From assembly GCF_037038585.1 (NCBI RefSeq), contig NC_092525.1:21720867-21784866 (forward strand): a stretch of DNA of 64,000 nt, read 5' to 3'. Positions 36,607 to 48,333 of this stretch are shown piece by piece. Below the pieces are notes generated by a model. That model made no database searches. It was not told the DNA's origin and saw only the letters and a program-made list of their open reading frames with translations. The position numbers were made by a program, and so were the translations under genes. Origin of the DNA: Patagioenas fasciata. Lineage: Eukaryota; Chordata; Aves; Columbiformes; Columbidae. The stretch's first letter is position 1. Every line of letters begins with the position of its first letter.

Positions 36607-39600
36607 GTAACACTTCCCTTTTTGTTTGTTTGTTTTGGGGTTTTTTTGTTTGTTTTTTCCACGCTCCCCCCCTTTTTTTTTATCCCCAACTCCTAGCTGG
36701 AGAGAAATAATTTGTTTTTGCATTTTCAGCGAATACTGTCTTAGTAGGAGACTGATAGCATTTCAATGGGAACTCTGATTTTTGAAGTGGCTTGCTATAC
36801 ACACAGAGCAAAATTTTCAGACCAGTTCATGCTGTGATATGTTACCATAATGTGGAAAGCTATTACAACAGCAGGTTTATTGCATTTATTCAGGTTTTTC
36901 AGTAGACAGCTACTAGCTGAGCTAGTACGCTGTCATCCAGCCTTCTGTCAGCTTGGAGGGAGGGACGCTGCCAAAGCAAGAACCATCTAGTCCCAGAATA
37001 CGTGGACTGAAGAGCACCTTGGCAATGGCCTGCTCTGTCCACTCATAGTGATACACTAGACATGAGCTTAGACAAAGAAAAAATATTTTGCTGTTTATTA
37101 TTTGGAAATTGGGCATCTGTATTATTTTATATAATAATATGCAAAGGGACTCCGTACAGCTACTGAGTGCCAGTGTGATTTGAGGACAGGTATGGGAGCA
37201 GCTAAGCAACTGTCCCACTGCTTAATTTAAAACATTTTTTGTCCTGAATTACTCGGCTTTTTTAATCGGGAGCTCATTTACCTAGTCCAGAGTTCTGCTG
37301 TGGGAACTAATTGATGTGTCTGCAATTTTTGAAGTATAAATTAGCAAGAGATATCATTATCATCACAGATTCTTCCAGTAACAGGAGCTTGCATATTTAA
37401 GAAATGTGTTATATAATCCAGATGGCATGCTGCTTAGTGTGGTAAATACTCACAAAAAAGAAGCATGCAGGACATCTGTCTAGTTGCAAGTATAACCAAG
37501 TGTATAAGTTTATACAGGCAGATAACCAGTTTTTGAAACTCATTTCGCAGCTGTACTGTCAGTTGCATAAGGTCATTTTTGGCCGGCAAAGTCTCACATG
37601 ATCAATTTAACAGTGGACAGACCAGGAGGTTTGCTTTCCCTTAGTGTACCCTGAGACTCAGAGGACACACAGGAGGTGAACACAAACCCAGTGAGCAACT
37701 CACAGTTGCAATGGGGGTTCAGTATCCCCACAGTTCCCTCAGCCCTCTGTTCTCTAAGGTGTATTTTTACTCTTTGGTTGGACTGACTTAGTCTGAAAAG
37801 TGAAAGCGTACTACATTAAGTGATTTGTGCTGAAGGCAAAACTAACTTGACCTGATGCTCAACAGATTATTCAATTTAAAAAGATTAACTCTGTAAGGGA
37901 AAAGTGGCAGATTTATGATAGCATATAATGATATATGATTATGTTACTATAATGAGCTAAATAACTACAAACCACAAGAGGAAAGTTTAGCAGCTCATTA
38001 CTATGGCAGAAACAAATGCATAGACAGAACAACTTTTGAACCACTTAAATAAATTGACTTTATTCCTTAAGAAAACCACATTTCCTTTTGAATGAATTGT
38101 TGCTTTCTAAGTGTTATGTCGTGTGGTTTTGAAAAAGCAATAATTTTCTACTTTAGCCAAATGTTGAAATAGTATTTTAAATTCATTATGGAAATGGTCA
38201 TTCAGAAATCAATTTTGATTAGCAGCCCTTGAAATCAATTGATCTGTAACCTCTACTTAGCTGTACTTGCTTTACATCTTTTTTGCTTCTCAGTTCATTA
38301 ATAGCACATTTTTATAATGGAATCTGTAGTAATTTGGGAGTTTTGAATTTTTGCCAAGAAAAGGAACACTATGTAAGTCTAGCTGTAGAACTCTATAGAA
38401 GCATAGAAACATTGTGGATATGACATTTTTAGAAGACAGCAAGCTTTGTCAAGCTGGTAACAGAAATATTGATAATTAAAGAATAAGCGGACATTATTTA
38501 TATGTTTAAACCTAGTTGTAGTAAGATCAGATGGAAATTATTACATGGTGAAAGAATTTGGCAGGCAATGGAATCCTGTAGTTATTTATATGTGACATGA
38601 TTTCTTGTCGAAATTTTATGGAATTTGAAAAGCTGAGATTTATTTGCACATACATGTGAATGACATGACATAACAAGATGGTATGTAATAGGCATATTCC
38701 AATTATTTGCTCATTACATCATTAATTTTAAAGTGGCTTGGAGTTTTCTAGGCTGTGCCTTAGAGAAACAGAGGCAGCCAGTGCACTGTGTGAAGTGGCT
38801 AACTGCAGCTTTTCTGTCACAAATTATGTCAAAGCAAAATTTTAGCTAAATGTTATGTTTGGAACTCAGTTTACTCCTTTATTAACTGTGATATTTCTAC
38901 ATCTACTGTACATAAAACATTTGGTGATCATTTAAACTGAGAGGATATTTAGTAAATTCTTCACTTGAAAATTAACGTCAGAAAATTTTTTATTTCAATC
39001 AAAACTGAAGGAAAACCTGCAATTCATGTGGAAAAAAAAAATATTGGTGTAACACTTGTTGCCATATTGGCGCTACACTTTTGCTTTCCTAGAAGGAACA
39101 GGGATGTTTGCACCAGACAAGCCTCCTGTTTACTTCATATTTTAACCTCTGAAGAGAGTCTATTTAAGAACTTGTAAAAAGTGTTCCATGTTTAGTTTAT
39201 ACTCTAAACAACCACATATGGTTGTTAATTGAACTATTAGTTATGGGATTTTAATCGTATCTTAATTCCTAATGCTTTCTGTGTAAAGCATTTCAAAAAA
39301 TCTAAAGGAACCACAAGTAAATGGCATGAACTGAAAGCACCTTTATTTCATACCGCGCATTTTTAAAATGTATAAATGCAGGAAAACTCTGTCCTGTACT
39401 GCATATGAAAATCAAACTTTGTATTGCCTGCAGGCAACAAGTTTTATTTCCTGTGGTTGTGTAAAATGAATGAAACTTTATATGGTAAGAGCACCCATTG
39501 TTAGAACAGTCCTTGTGGCTGCTTTGACTCACATGGCCTTTGCATCTACAGTTTTCAGGAACACTTAGCATTTAAACAAGCTGCAATTTCCCTTTCAAAT

Positions 39601-42600
39601 ACTGTAAAAAATCGTGAGGCTCCGATCCTCTGGAATGACTGGCCTCTTGAGCCATGCCAGGCTTCTGAAGGCCATCAGCAAGAGCCAACCTACCTGGTAC
39701 CAAAAGAAACTCTCCAGTTGTGCCTCTGAAGCAGTGGGTGGGAGTATGGAAAGTATATTAAAAAGCCATGTAAAAAATCTTAAGTGACACAGCAACTCCC
39801 TGGTCCTGCAGTCCTCCAAGCTGGAAGCATGCAACTGCAGTGAATCCAAGACTCATTTCAAATACACCTTTGAATACTGCAGGCACAATTCTTCCCGCCC
39901 AGATGGTGTTTCATGCTCAGTTTAAGTGCAGGGAATATCCATAGATTCTTCCTATGCATCCTAGAATGCCTTTTAAAGCCTCTGTCCCATTCTTATAGGG
40001 TCCCACTACCTCATTGTTTCTATGAAATTAATGAAAAAGGAAGTAAGCTTGCATTGTCCTGCTCAGGTCAGAAGGGTTAAAAGTCCCATTTTAGTGTCAT
40101 GACTTGTTTTACATGACCAGTGTTCTTGCTGCAATCTTTCCCTTCCTCACTCCATCTTTTATCTTTAGTTTGCAACCTGCATTTATCACATCTGCAAGCA
40201 CATTAGAACAAGAATGGTGTCTTTCTCTGTATTTTCTTTGTGAAGCATTCACAGAAATTTGGTCCTGGTGAATACAACAGTGCAATAACACTAGTATTTT
40301 TCCACATTGTGTTTCTTTGTTGGATAGTTCCAGTAAAACCTTTTGTGCTGCCTTTTCAAGTTATCACACAGTGAAACTGAGGGGCAGCTACTGCAACCCA
40401 AAGGAGAATTTGATTGCTTATGGCAGTTCTTTTGCAGACTTTTGACTTTGAGGCAGTTCTCTACCTCAGGTATTTTTTCCTGAGCAACTAGACAGTGTAA
40501 CTTAAAACACTTCAGAAGAAAGCCTTACCCATAGGCCTTGAGAAAACCCTGGATCCAACTAGTTTCAATCCAGTTCTGTCATGGTTGGCTGTTCTCTGAT
40601 TTTCTAAGCCACTGTTCCAGCCCTGTAGATCATAAAGATAATTAATTGATTTAACAAAGGCAAACCTGGGTGCATGACGACAGGGCAGCAATTACAGAGA
40701 CAGAAAAAATACACATCATGCTTTCCCTAGAAGTGATGTCTATAGCAGACTTTCTGGAAAAAGTTCATTTTTTTCTCTAGCAATGCATATAAGTGCCCTC
40801 TGCAACCCAGTTATACCTCATCTGAAGAAAAGTGTCTCATTTTTTTTCACTGCTCATCCCAAAAGGATATATTTTTAGAAGGTTTACAGGAGTGTTTTAT
40901 AAACAGAAAAGTCAGGATAATAATCAAAAGCCAGTCAATACAGCACTGTACCTAAAAACCACATCAAAAGATGGCTTTGCAACCTCTAGCAAGAGCTGTT
41001 TGGTTTTTTTTTTGAGCCAGACTTTCCAAGCAGTAAGGAAGGACATGCATAATTTAATACTTAGCTTTCCAAATTTCTGGGCATTCTACATAGCAGCACA
41101 TATGAACAGCTTTGGTACAGTGTGCAGTGCTATTATCTGATATCGTCATCCATTAGTATTTCAACAGTCATGGATATCAATAATTTAGGTATTTTGTGGT
41201 GGAGGATCATAGGTTCTCAAGAAATGACTCATCTAATCCTTGCAGATTCTGCCAAAACACATACTAAACTGTGACACTTCAGAGCAGATTTTTCACCACT
41301 CAATGAGTTCATTGCATATCTACTAAAGAATTGCCTCAGCCTTATTTATTACCACCTTAGAAAAACATGGCCAGAAGGAACAGACAGACCCTGAGCTTTG
41401 CCTGATATTATCTACTTGGTCAAACTTTGGTAATAAAGGGAAAAGGTGGAAAAAGACAGATCTTAACAGGAAAAAGCTTATACCCTGCATGATATTTAAC
41501 GGGAAAATTCCACCCTGTACAGTACCGGGTGCTCTGGCGATAGGCATGGGTGTTTAATTTCTGAACAAACCATCTGAATAGTTGCACAAGTTGCCCAGCA
41601 AGCCAAGTCTTCCACCAGTGAGTGGAGCTGTGCGGATGTCTCTCATCAGCTGAAGATGCGGTTGTGGCTGTGTTAGACTGAACTACCAGGGATTTTTGCA
41701 GTAGTTTCTTAGGAGCGGTTTCAGTCTGAGTACGTCCAAGGGAAGACAAACAACAATAAGAGGAAAATCCACATTCTACTAAACTTTAAGCCTGACTCAA
41801 TTGACTTCAGCTGCATATAAGGGAAGGAGAATCATTTCAGAAGGGACTTTCAGAGAAGGTAGGAGAAGAGACAGTTAATATGAATATGTAAATAGTGTGT
41901 GATGAACCTGGAATCAGGAAGAAGTTATTGAGTCAGGAGGAAGGAAGACAATTAAATCAGGCAATGGTTGGTATAAATCTTGTGGCATGCTTTGAGGTCA
42001 CCCTTATTGGAGCAAATAACATTTTCTTTTAAGGATGTTGGCACAAACTTGTAAGTTGTAAAATTCCTCAGCAATTCATTTATACTTTACTATTAAATAT
42101 CTTCTTTTGTTGTATACAGCTTATTCATACCTTTTGTTGGCAAAAAAAAACAACTGCTGGTCCCCTGGTAGTATGATACTTTAAAAAAATAGCAGGACAT
42201 AATAAATGTAGGGTATGTACGTGAGAGACAAAAGTGAACATGCCCCAAAAGTAGAATGACTGAGACAGTCAGAGACCATACATATTTACCTCGGCACTTC
42301 TCAGAAGCACGAATAGCTTCTACCTGGGCTAGAAGTCTTCACCTGACATCCATATGGAGTCAGTCCTGCACCTCTAGTTCAATTTTACTTGCAGACTATG
42401 GCCCCTGTGTTCAGTGAAAGGGGTTTCATTTGAAATAAGAGCAGTCTGAGAAAGGAGGGGTTTAAGGTACTCTTAGAGGTATTTCTAATAAATAATGCTG
42501 TCTCCAGCAGTGCATAATGCACACTAGATGGGAAAAGACTTAACTGAAAACAAAGCAGTGCTATTCATTTAAATAGTGCATTATTGTGTTTAAATTAAAA

Positions 42601-42957
42601 GTAATTCATTATAGACACATTCCCTTAGGAGCTTAGCATCCTGGACCTGATCCAGTGAGTACTTAGACTTAGCTTTGAACGCAAGTGGGCTGTTGACTGT
42701 GTTCAGCTGATCTATTGCTTGAAATCAAGCATATCCTTGAGATTTTTGCTTGATGGGGATCACAGTCCACAGCACCTTGTGGGACTGAGTCTGATGCAGC
42801 CTTTATATTATTACGCCTTACAGAATAGCATGATCATTTTTCCATAGTTAAAACGGAGGAACTAAAAACCCCCACAATAGTAATGAAATACTGTGACAGA
42901 CATGGAGCTAATACCATTGCAGTAGTATTAAAATGTGTGTGCAATATCTGTTTTCAG
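36607..42957 (+). other. GLIS1: GLIS1 intron
   Basis: This 6.4-kb phase 1 intron runs from GTAACA to CTGTTTTCAG. A low-complexity T/G and C/T stretch lies at its start. After that it is AT-rich with no recognisable transposon, RNA gene or exon. Open frames such as those near 37.0 and 41.5 kb show no family resemblance. Confidence 0.7.
36617..36683. repeat. TTTG-rich and poly-C/poly-T low-complexity stretch
   Basis: TTTGTTTGTTTG, T7 and G4 runs are followed by C7 and T9 runs. It lies about ten bases after the splice donor at 36606, and gives chance open frames rich in Phe. Confidence 0.85.
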
Positions 42958-43125
42958 GTTACCAAGGCAGCTTTCACTCAATACAGAACTGTTTCCACTA
43001 CGGAGATTGCTACAGAACAATGGACCAATCTGTCACCAGTGATGTGCTCACAGGGGAATCCCATTGCTTTAATCCTCTGAGACAGAATGGCTATCACATA
43101 CTCAGCACACCTCTAGCTTCAACAG
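42958..43125 (+). CDS. GLIS1: GLIS1 coding exon: conserved aromatic C-terminal block
   Basis: This 168-nt exon encodes, with the G carried over from the previous exon, GYQGSFHSIQNCFHYGDCYR, then TMDQSVTSDVLTGESHCFNP and LRQNGYHILSTPLAST. Blocks of this kind (YQGSFHSIQ-CF-YGDCYR, FNPLR-NGYH-LSTPL) match my recall of mammalian GLIS1 closely, while the part between them is more variable. The acceptor is TGTTTTCAG and the donor is AACAG|GTAATT. It enters and leaves in phase 1, so skipping it would keep the frame and delete 56 residues. The cluster of Tyr, Phe and Cys is unusual in an otherwise Ser/Pro-rich tail and suggests a constrained interaction surface. Confidence 0.95.
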
Positions 43126-45662
43126 GTAATTTATTCTGTCTATAAAGAATTATCCCTATCATATTTTTAGCAGGAGGAGAAAAGAACACACTTTATAGTC
43201 AATGATGTTATAACAAAAATGTTTGCATAAAAAACACAGTCACTGAAATTCACTGGCATCTAGAAGAATCCCAAAAGGAAAGAAAATTTGTTTTCTTTAA
43301 TCCTCCTGTATTTGATGGACAAATTCTCTTACTATTCTACTGGATGTTGCAGGCAACACGCACCTTCAGAAGCGCTGATAAAAAAGACACTTCTCACATT
43401 TATTTTGTTGGCTATCCATTGCACATGTCTTCAGGTAGGCTCAGGCAGGCTTTTTTAAATCAGATCAAAGTTAAGATGATCATTAGCACAACTCTGAAGA
43501 AAATAGCAGCAGCAAGAACTTCCTGTCCATGTAAGAATTAAAGGATGGCTTTGTTTTGCAATGCTGACATTTACAAAATGGAAAGGCACTGCTTTGATAG
43601 GTTCAGCTAAAAATATTTGTTAGTTACACTTTGTTCAGAAGTTCCTTTGTGTTTGTGCTGTTGCACATTCATGGCAATTGTATTTTCGTGTTCAGTTACA
43701 TATTTGCATAATGTAAAATTTGCAACAAGTTGTTATAGCTAGATTACTATAATACTTTAATATTTAAGTATTCATTTTGATGAAGCTTTTTTCCTACTTT
43801 TAAAACCACAATTAAGAATTGGCAGAATTACTGAAATCAAACAAAATGTGAGTATTGTCAGAGCCACAAAATACCAACATTTACTGCAATCTTCACTTAC
43901 GTATCTCCAAGAAATTTTTCTTTATGTCTGAATTCAGGAGGGCATCTTGGTTAAGGATGATACTGAAAACAGATGGTTAAATGCTTTTTGAAATGGGGCC
44001 TAAGGCAGACTACAAAATCAAAGTTTACTTTCCTGTTTGTTTCATATTGAAAGAGACTCTGTTCAGAGAAAGCGTGCATGCATTTGTCTGTTGTTCCATG
44101 CTAGAAGGTGTATGCATCAGTAACGAACACATGAGAAAAGTTTAAGATGAAGTTTCAACTTCAACTTTGAATTCTTCTGTTTTATTCATAAGTTTGATGT
44201 TACTAAAACATAGTTTTTTCATGCTAACATCAAATTTCAAGTTCAGATTGACAGCCTGCAGTATTTAAAGGACAGACTAAATAAACTTTCCAAAAGAAAT
44301 TGTAGGAGCAAAGAATAATACTATGGCAAGACACCAACTTCAACAACAGCTGATTTTTCTGTCTGGGGCTAAACTATTATGAAATGTTTCTGTGTAATAT
44401 TTTTGTTTTTAGAGTGGTTATTGAGGTATGCAAATACTTAAAAGGCTGAAATATAAATATTTATGAAATATATAAATCTTATCTTTTTGTGCGTAAAAAT
44501 AGAACCGTTCAGGTTTGCAAGATTCATCAAGGCTACGCATTAATTTTTTCAGGCTTTTATAGCGCCATTAATATTAAATGAGATCTCATCTCACAGGAAT
44601 GCCAAATGTGACTGGCAAACAGCTGTTCCATGAATCACATTAACAGTCAATAAATTTTTATTTTCTGTTCAGGACTTTGGATAGTTTACTCTGTGTGGAA
44701 TCTAATAATGATTTCTGGGGTGTATGCTTATCTTGGGTTTTGTCCATCTGTGGTTGTGTATCTACCCAGTATACAGGCTCATCAAATAGAAATTAGCATA
44801 ACATAAACACTCGCAAAAGTTATCAAAATATTGGTCACTCCACTTGGACTGACACAGCACAGGGCAAATAAACAGGCCAAGTCCGTCTTCCAGAGACTTG
44901 GGATGTACGCTGCATGCCAGATTTCTGCAGACAGCAGAATTTGACCTGTAAACTAACAGTAAATTAATACGTCATAGGAAAATGCAGAAATGTAAATAAG
45001 TAGAGAATTTGGTCTTGAATAATAAAAACATACCTAATAGTAAAATACCTATAATTAAGTTCTAAGGAGTGAGCCGATGGTTCCTTCTGAAAGCAGGACT
45101 GGCCTCACAAGACTACAGGATCTGTCATTGCTGCTGGTGGTGCAGTGCTGCACAGCCTGCAGGCTTTTAGTTGAGCCTGGTCCAGCATCTGATTCAGCCA
45201 CATCTAGACACTTGCTGCAGATCTAAAGATCTTAAGATCTTCTGGCTCTTCAGAACAGCTGGGAGACACATGGAACGTTTTTCCTAAGTGCCATTAAAAG
45301 GAAAAACACGTAAAACAAGGACTGCATCACTTAGTGCACACTCACTAGGATCCTTGCCCACTCATTGTTTTGACATCCTATTCAGATGAGTGTAAAGTCC
45401 CAAGAGAGTAATGCTCTGATACTTGCACTTCACTTGCAAATGCATAGCTTTCCACAGAAATGAATGGGAGCTTCATCTACTATGACACAAATGCCCATGG
45501 AGATTAGTTTGTGTATCTCCTGGGTAAGGCTTTGATGGTAAACACTATTGTCTTTTCATTAACACTGGGCTGTACTGTATAATCCCAGGCCTCAAACTAT
45601 GCTTCCTTCCTTATATGTACTGTGGTACTAAATCATGTCCATACAACTTGTCCTGCTTTCAG
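43126..45662 (+). other. GLIS1: Last GLIS1 intron
   Basis: This 2.5-kb phase 1 intron runs from GTAATT to CTGCTTTCAG. It is AT-rich. An octamer-like ATTTGCAT lies near 43.7 kb, and a perfect 16-base palindrome AAGATCTTAAGATCTT lies at 45226-45241. I saw no transposon or extra exon. Confidence 0.7.
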
Positions 45663-45799
45663 GCTATGATGCAATCACTGAAGCACAGTGTGTATCTGAA
45701 GACATGGTCTCAAACGGAACCGATGACAATGGATTCTTCCAAAACGGCGCCTTTGATCACTGCTTGAATCACATTCCTTCCATCTATACAGACACCTAA
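45663..45799 (+). CDS. GLIS1: GLIS1 terminal coding exon and stop codon
   Basis: The coding part is 137 nt. With the incoming G it encodes GYDAITEAQCVSEDMVSNGT, then DDNGFFQNGAFDHCLNHI and PSIYTDT, followed by TAA at 45797-45799. The NGAFDHCL-HIPSIYTDT ending is the GLIS1 C-terminus as I recall it; GLIS3 ends differently. The acceptor is CTGCTTTCAG. The acidic stretch SED-TDDNG just before the aromatic tail fits an activation domain. The window therefore holds 348 codons of GLIS1, which I judge to be roughly the last half or somewhat more of the protein. Confidence 0.96.
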
Positions 45800-45908
45800 G
45801 AGCAGTGCTGACCTTGTTTCCTTTATTATTCCTATAACTGTGTATGTAATAACCAAGGTGTTGTTCAAGTACTTTTATTTAGTCTGTATCCCTATATGTG
45901 CTCATTTA

Positions 45909-45914
45909 AATAAA
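45909..45914 (+). promoter_or_regulatory. GLIS1: Proximal poly(A) signal AATAAA
   Basis: Canonical hexamer 110 bases after the stop. It could give a short 3' UTR; the downstream sequence is not strongly GU-rich. Confidence 0.5.
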
Positions 45915-46083
45915 CACCTCACATTTACCAAACCATTTTATACATGAATAGTCTGTATAAGATAATATTGGAACCTGTTCCTTTGCTGTGGCACTTTGAA
46001 ATTAATGCTTTACGGGAATGAGGAGCATTTCAAGCAGCTTGTTTTGTAAGTTCTCTCAGCAAAAATGTAAATGTAAGTTATAT

Positions 46084-46089
46084 AATAAA
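46084..46089 (+). promoter_or_regulatory. GLIS1: Main candidate poly(A) signal AATAAA
   Basis: Canonical hexamer 285 bases after the stop, followed by a T-rich and GT-containing stretch. It is the best-supported end of GLIS1 from sequence alone. Confidence 0.65.
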
Positions 46090-47063
46090 CTTGTAAAGAA
46101 GGGGCTTTTTTCCTGAGAAACATGTCTCAATTTGAGAATGTTGTTCCCTTTAATCAGTTTTCATTTAACTTGTTTGTCAATTCTTCTTTTTTTTTTTGTT
46201 AACTAAAAGGATTTTTTTAATCACAGACCTCATGTATATAAAGATCTTCATTTGCTCAGCTGGTTTTATATTTTCAGTTTTACAAAGAAAGCATTAAAAA
46301 CTGGAAACAAGTGTCCTGTCATTTCTTAACATCATTGGTCTCCCTGATAAATCCTAGCATTATGTTCTTAAAATGCCTGAGAGTGATTTAAATAAAACAG
46401 TGACATTTCAGTAACTGTGAAATTAAAGCAGCCCAAGTGTACATGAAGAAAACCAAGGAGTGTGCAGACTTTCACTGAAAGGGCCAGAAGCCTTCTAGCG
46501 TGGGGTGGCATGGTGGGCTGGCTTCCTGGTGCTGCGTGCCCGCAGCTCTGCACCATCTCCCAGCCTTCTTGCTGCCCTTGCCATTGTGGGTACATCAGCA
46601 CATGCAGCTGTCCCAGCAGCATAGGGAAAAATTAAATGCAGCTGTGGTTGGCTTTTTGCATCCAAAAGTAAATGCACGGCCTCATCCCATGTGAGATCCG
46701 TGGCACATTCACACTGCACAAACACTGAATATAGGGCAGGTCAACTCACAAGAGCTGGCAGCCACTGTGAACTCTGCACTTCAGGCACAGGCTTGAGAGA
46801 AGAGCAGGATGCCTTCAGAGGACTTTCCCCCATCCAAAGCACTTTTAATCAGTGGCTTCTAGAGGTCACCTGCAGTAGTTTGGATCCCTGTCACTGTGGT
46901 CCTGGCCCCACTGGGCTGTATTTCCCAGCCCAGTGACTCCTAGGGAGAAGCAGGCATCCTACAAGAGGACAGACATTCCCAACATGTGCCAGGACATACA
47001 CATTAAGACGTGAGCTCCTGAAAATGTCCCATGGTGGTTTGAGAGAACAATAAGGAAAAACTG

Positions 47064-47082
47064 AAAAAAAAAAAAAAAAAAA
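47064..47082. repeat. Poly(A) run of 19 bases
   Basis: A19 run shortly after CAATAAGGAAAAACTG. It could be a worn retroposon tail, but the sequence before it was not recognised. Confidence 0.85.
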
Positions 47083-48290
47083 CCAAAAATTAATTGTTCT
47101 CATTTACAAACCATTGCTAGTTGGGCTTAATAAGACACCCTAGGAGCAATGTATGGTTATCTGAACAGCTTTATCTGTCTATTACACAAACCCCAAACTC
47201 AGGAAATGCTGCTGCATGCAGAACCTGCTGTCCTGCAGGTCTGGGTGCAGCCTCGCGAAGGAAAATGCCTTGGCAGTTTGGGTTAAATGAAGATGTGCCA
47301 CATCCCTGGAGAGACACAGCATCAACTTTGCTCTTGTACAGTAAATGGAAACAAATGAAAATGAATGTCCTAGCTGACCTTGGCAGTGTCCAGCTGTGAC
47401 TGGCTGGGCCTCCTGCACCTGATTCCAGAGGGCTTGAGCTTGGCCACAGGGCAGAGCTCTGGTGAAAAGGCTGAAGGACATTTTTACAGCAGGTCCCAGA
47501 GTGACCAAGCCTACGCCAGTGACAAGCCCTTCCCACAAGCTAGTTCCCACGTGACTGCATCTGCAGCAGCAGAGGTGCCATGCCAGGCACATGGCAGCCT
47601 GAGGAATACTGTCCTGTGCCCACTCGAGCCAGGGCAGCACACCCAAACTGCTGCTTGTGCCTGAGAAGTTTTTCACCACCAGGCAAATCTTCACTAAAGG
47701 ATGTCCAGACTGAGCACCAACTCATGTCTGGCAAATACCCCTTCATTTAGAGCTCAAATTTACCCAAGCTACCATGGGACACCACTGAAAACTTCACACT
47801 GGGTTAAAACCTCTGAGTGACTCAGGACAGTATTTTCTTTTTTTCCTCTCTTCTACCTGTTACCAAGAGCTGCTGGGCAGCAGTGTGCCAATGCAGTCCT
47901 GCCAAGGCCCTTCCCTTGTGCCAGGCATGCCAGTGCCAAGCCCCATCTATTAACTTCTCAGGCCTCTAATCCAGTTAGCTGCTACCCAGAGAACAGCCCA
48001 AAACAAGAAGCTGCTGGAAGATTTCTTGTCTCCCCCATCCCTAAAGGACTGACAGAAAAATGTCAAGCACCTGGCTTTAGCAAAATAGCAAGTTCCACAG
48101 GAAAAAAAATAAAAGCTAAATTCAGTGTCATGTTAAGAAAATACCAAATTTTGCAGCTGCATATTTAGAATACAAAGAGCAGGCACCAAGCTGAAAGGGG
48201 TGATTCTTCGGCAGCATTTGCAGAAGTGGCATTACTGGGTCCACAGGACTGCGGCTCCCCTTATGGTCACAAAGTTATACAGCTACAATG

Positions 48291-48333
48291 GATATATCTA
48301 TATCTATCTATATAAATATATATATATTTTTTT
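48291..48333. repeat. ATCT/TA microsatellite
   Basis: TATATCTATATCTATCTATATA is followed by TATATATATA and a T7 run. It is short and impure. Confidence 0.85.

Larger units (their letters stand above)
45800..46310 (+). other. GLIS1: GLIS1 3' UTR
   Basis: AT-rich sequence follows the stop. There are AATAAA signals at 45909-45914 and 46084-46089, and a weaker ATTAAA at 46293-46298. A U/GU-rich stretch (GAATGTTGTTCCCTTT) follows the second signal, which makes a cleavage site near 46105 the most likely. A longer form ending near 46.31-46.32 kb is possible because a GTGTCCTGTC stretch follows the ATTAAA. The exact end needs transcript data. Confidence 0.7.

Noticed and set aside
47064..47082. Processed pseudogene ending in the A19 run
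   Set aside because: No gene-like sequence was recognised before the run and no target-site duplication was found by eye.
47182..47694. 170-codon minus-strand open frame
   Set aside because: It overlaps other open frames on both strands, shows no domain or family resemblance, and lies in GC-richer DNA where long chance frames are expected.
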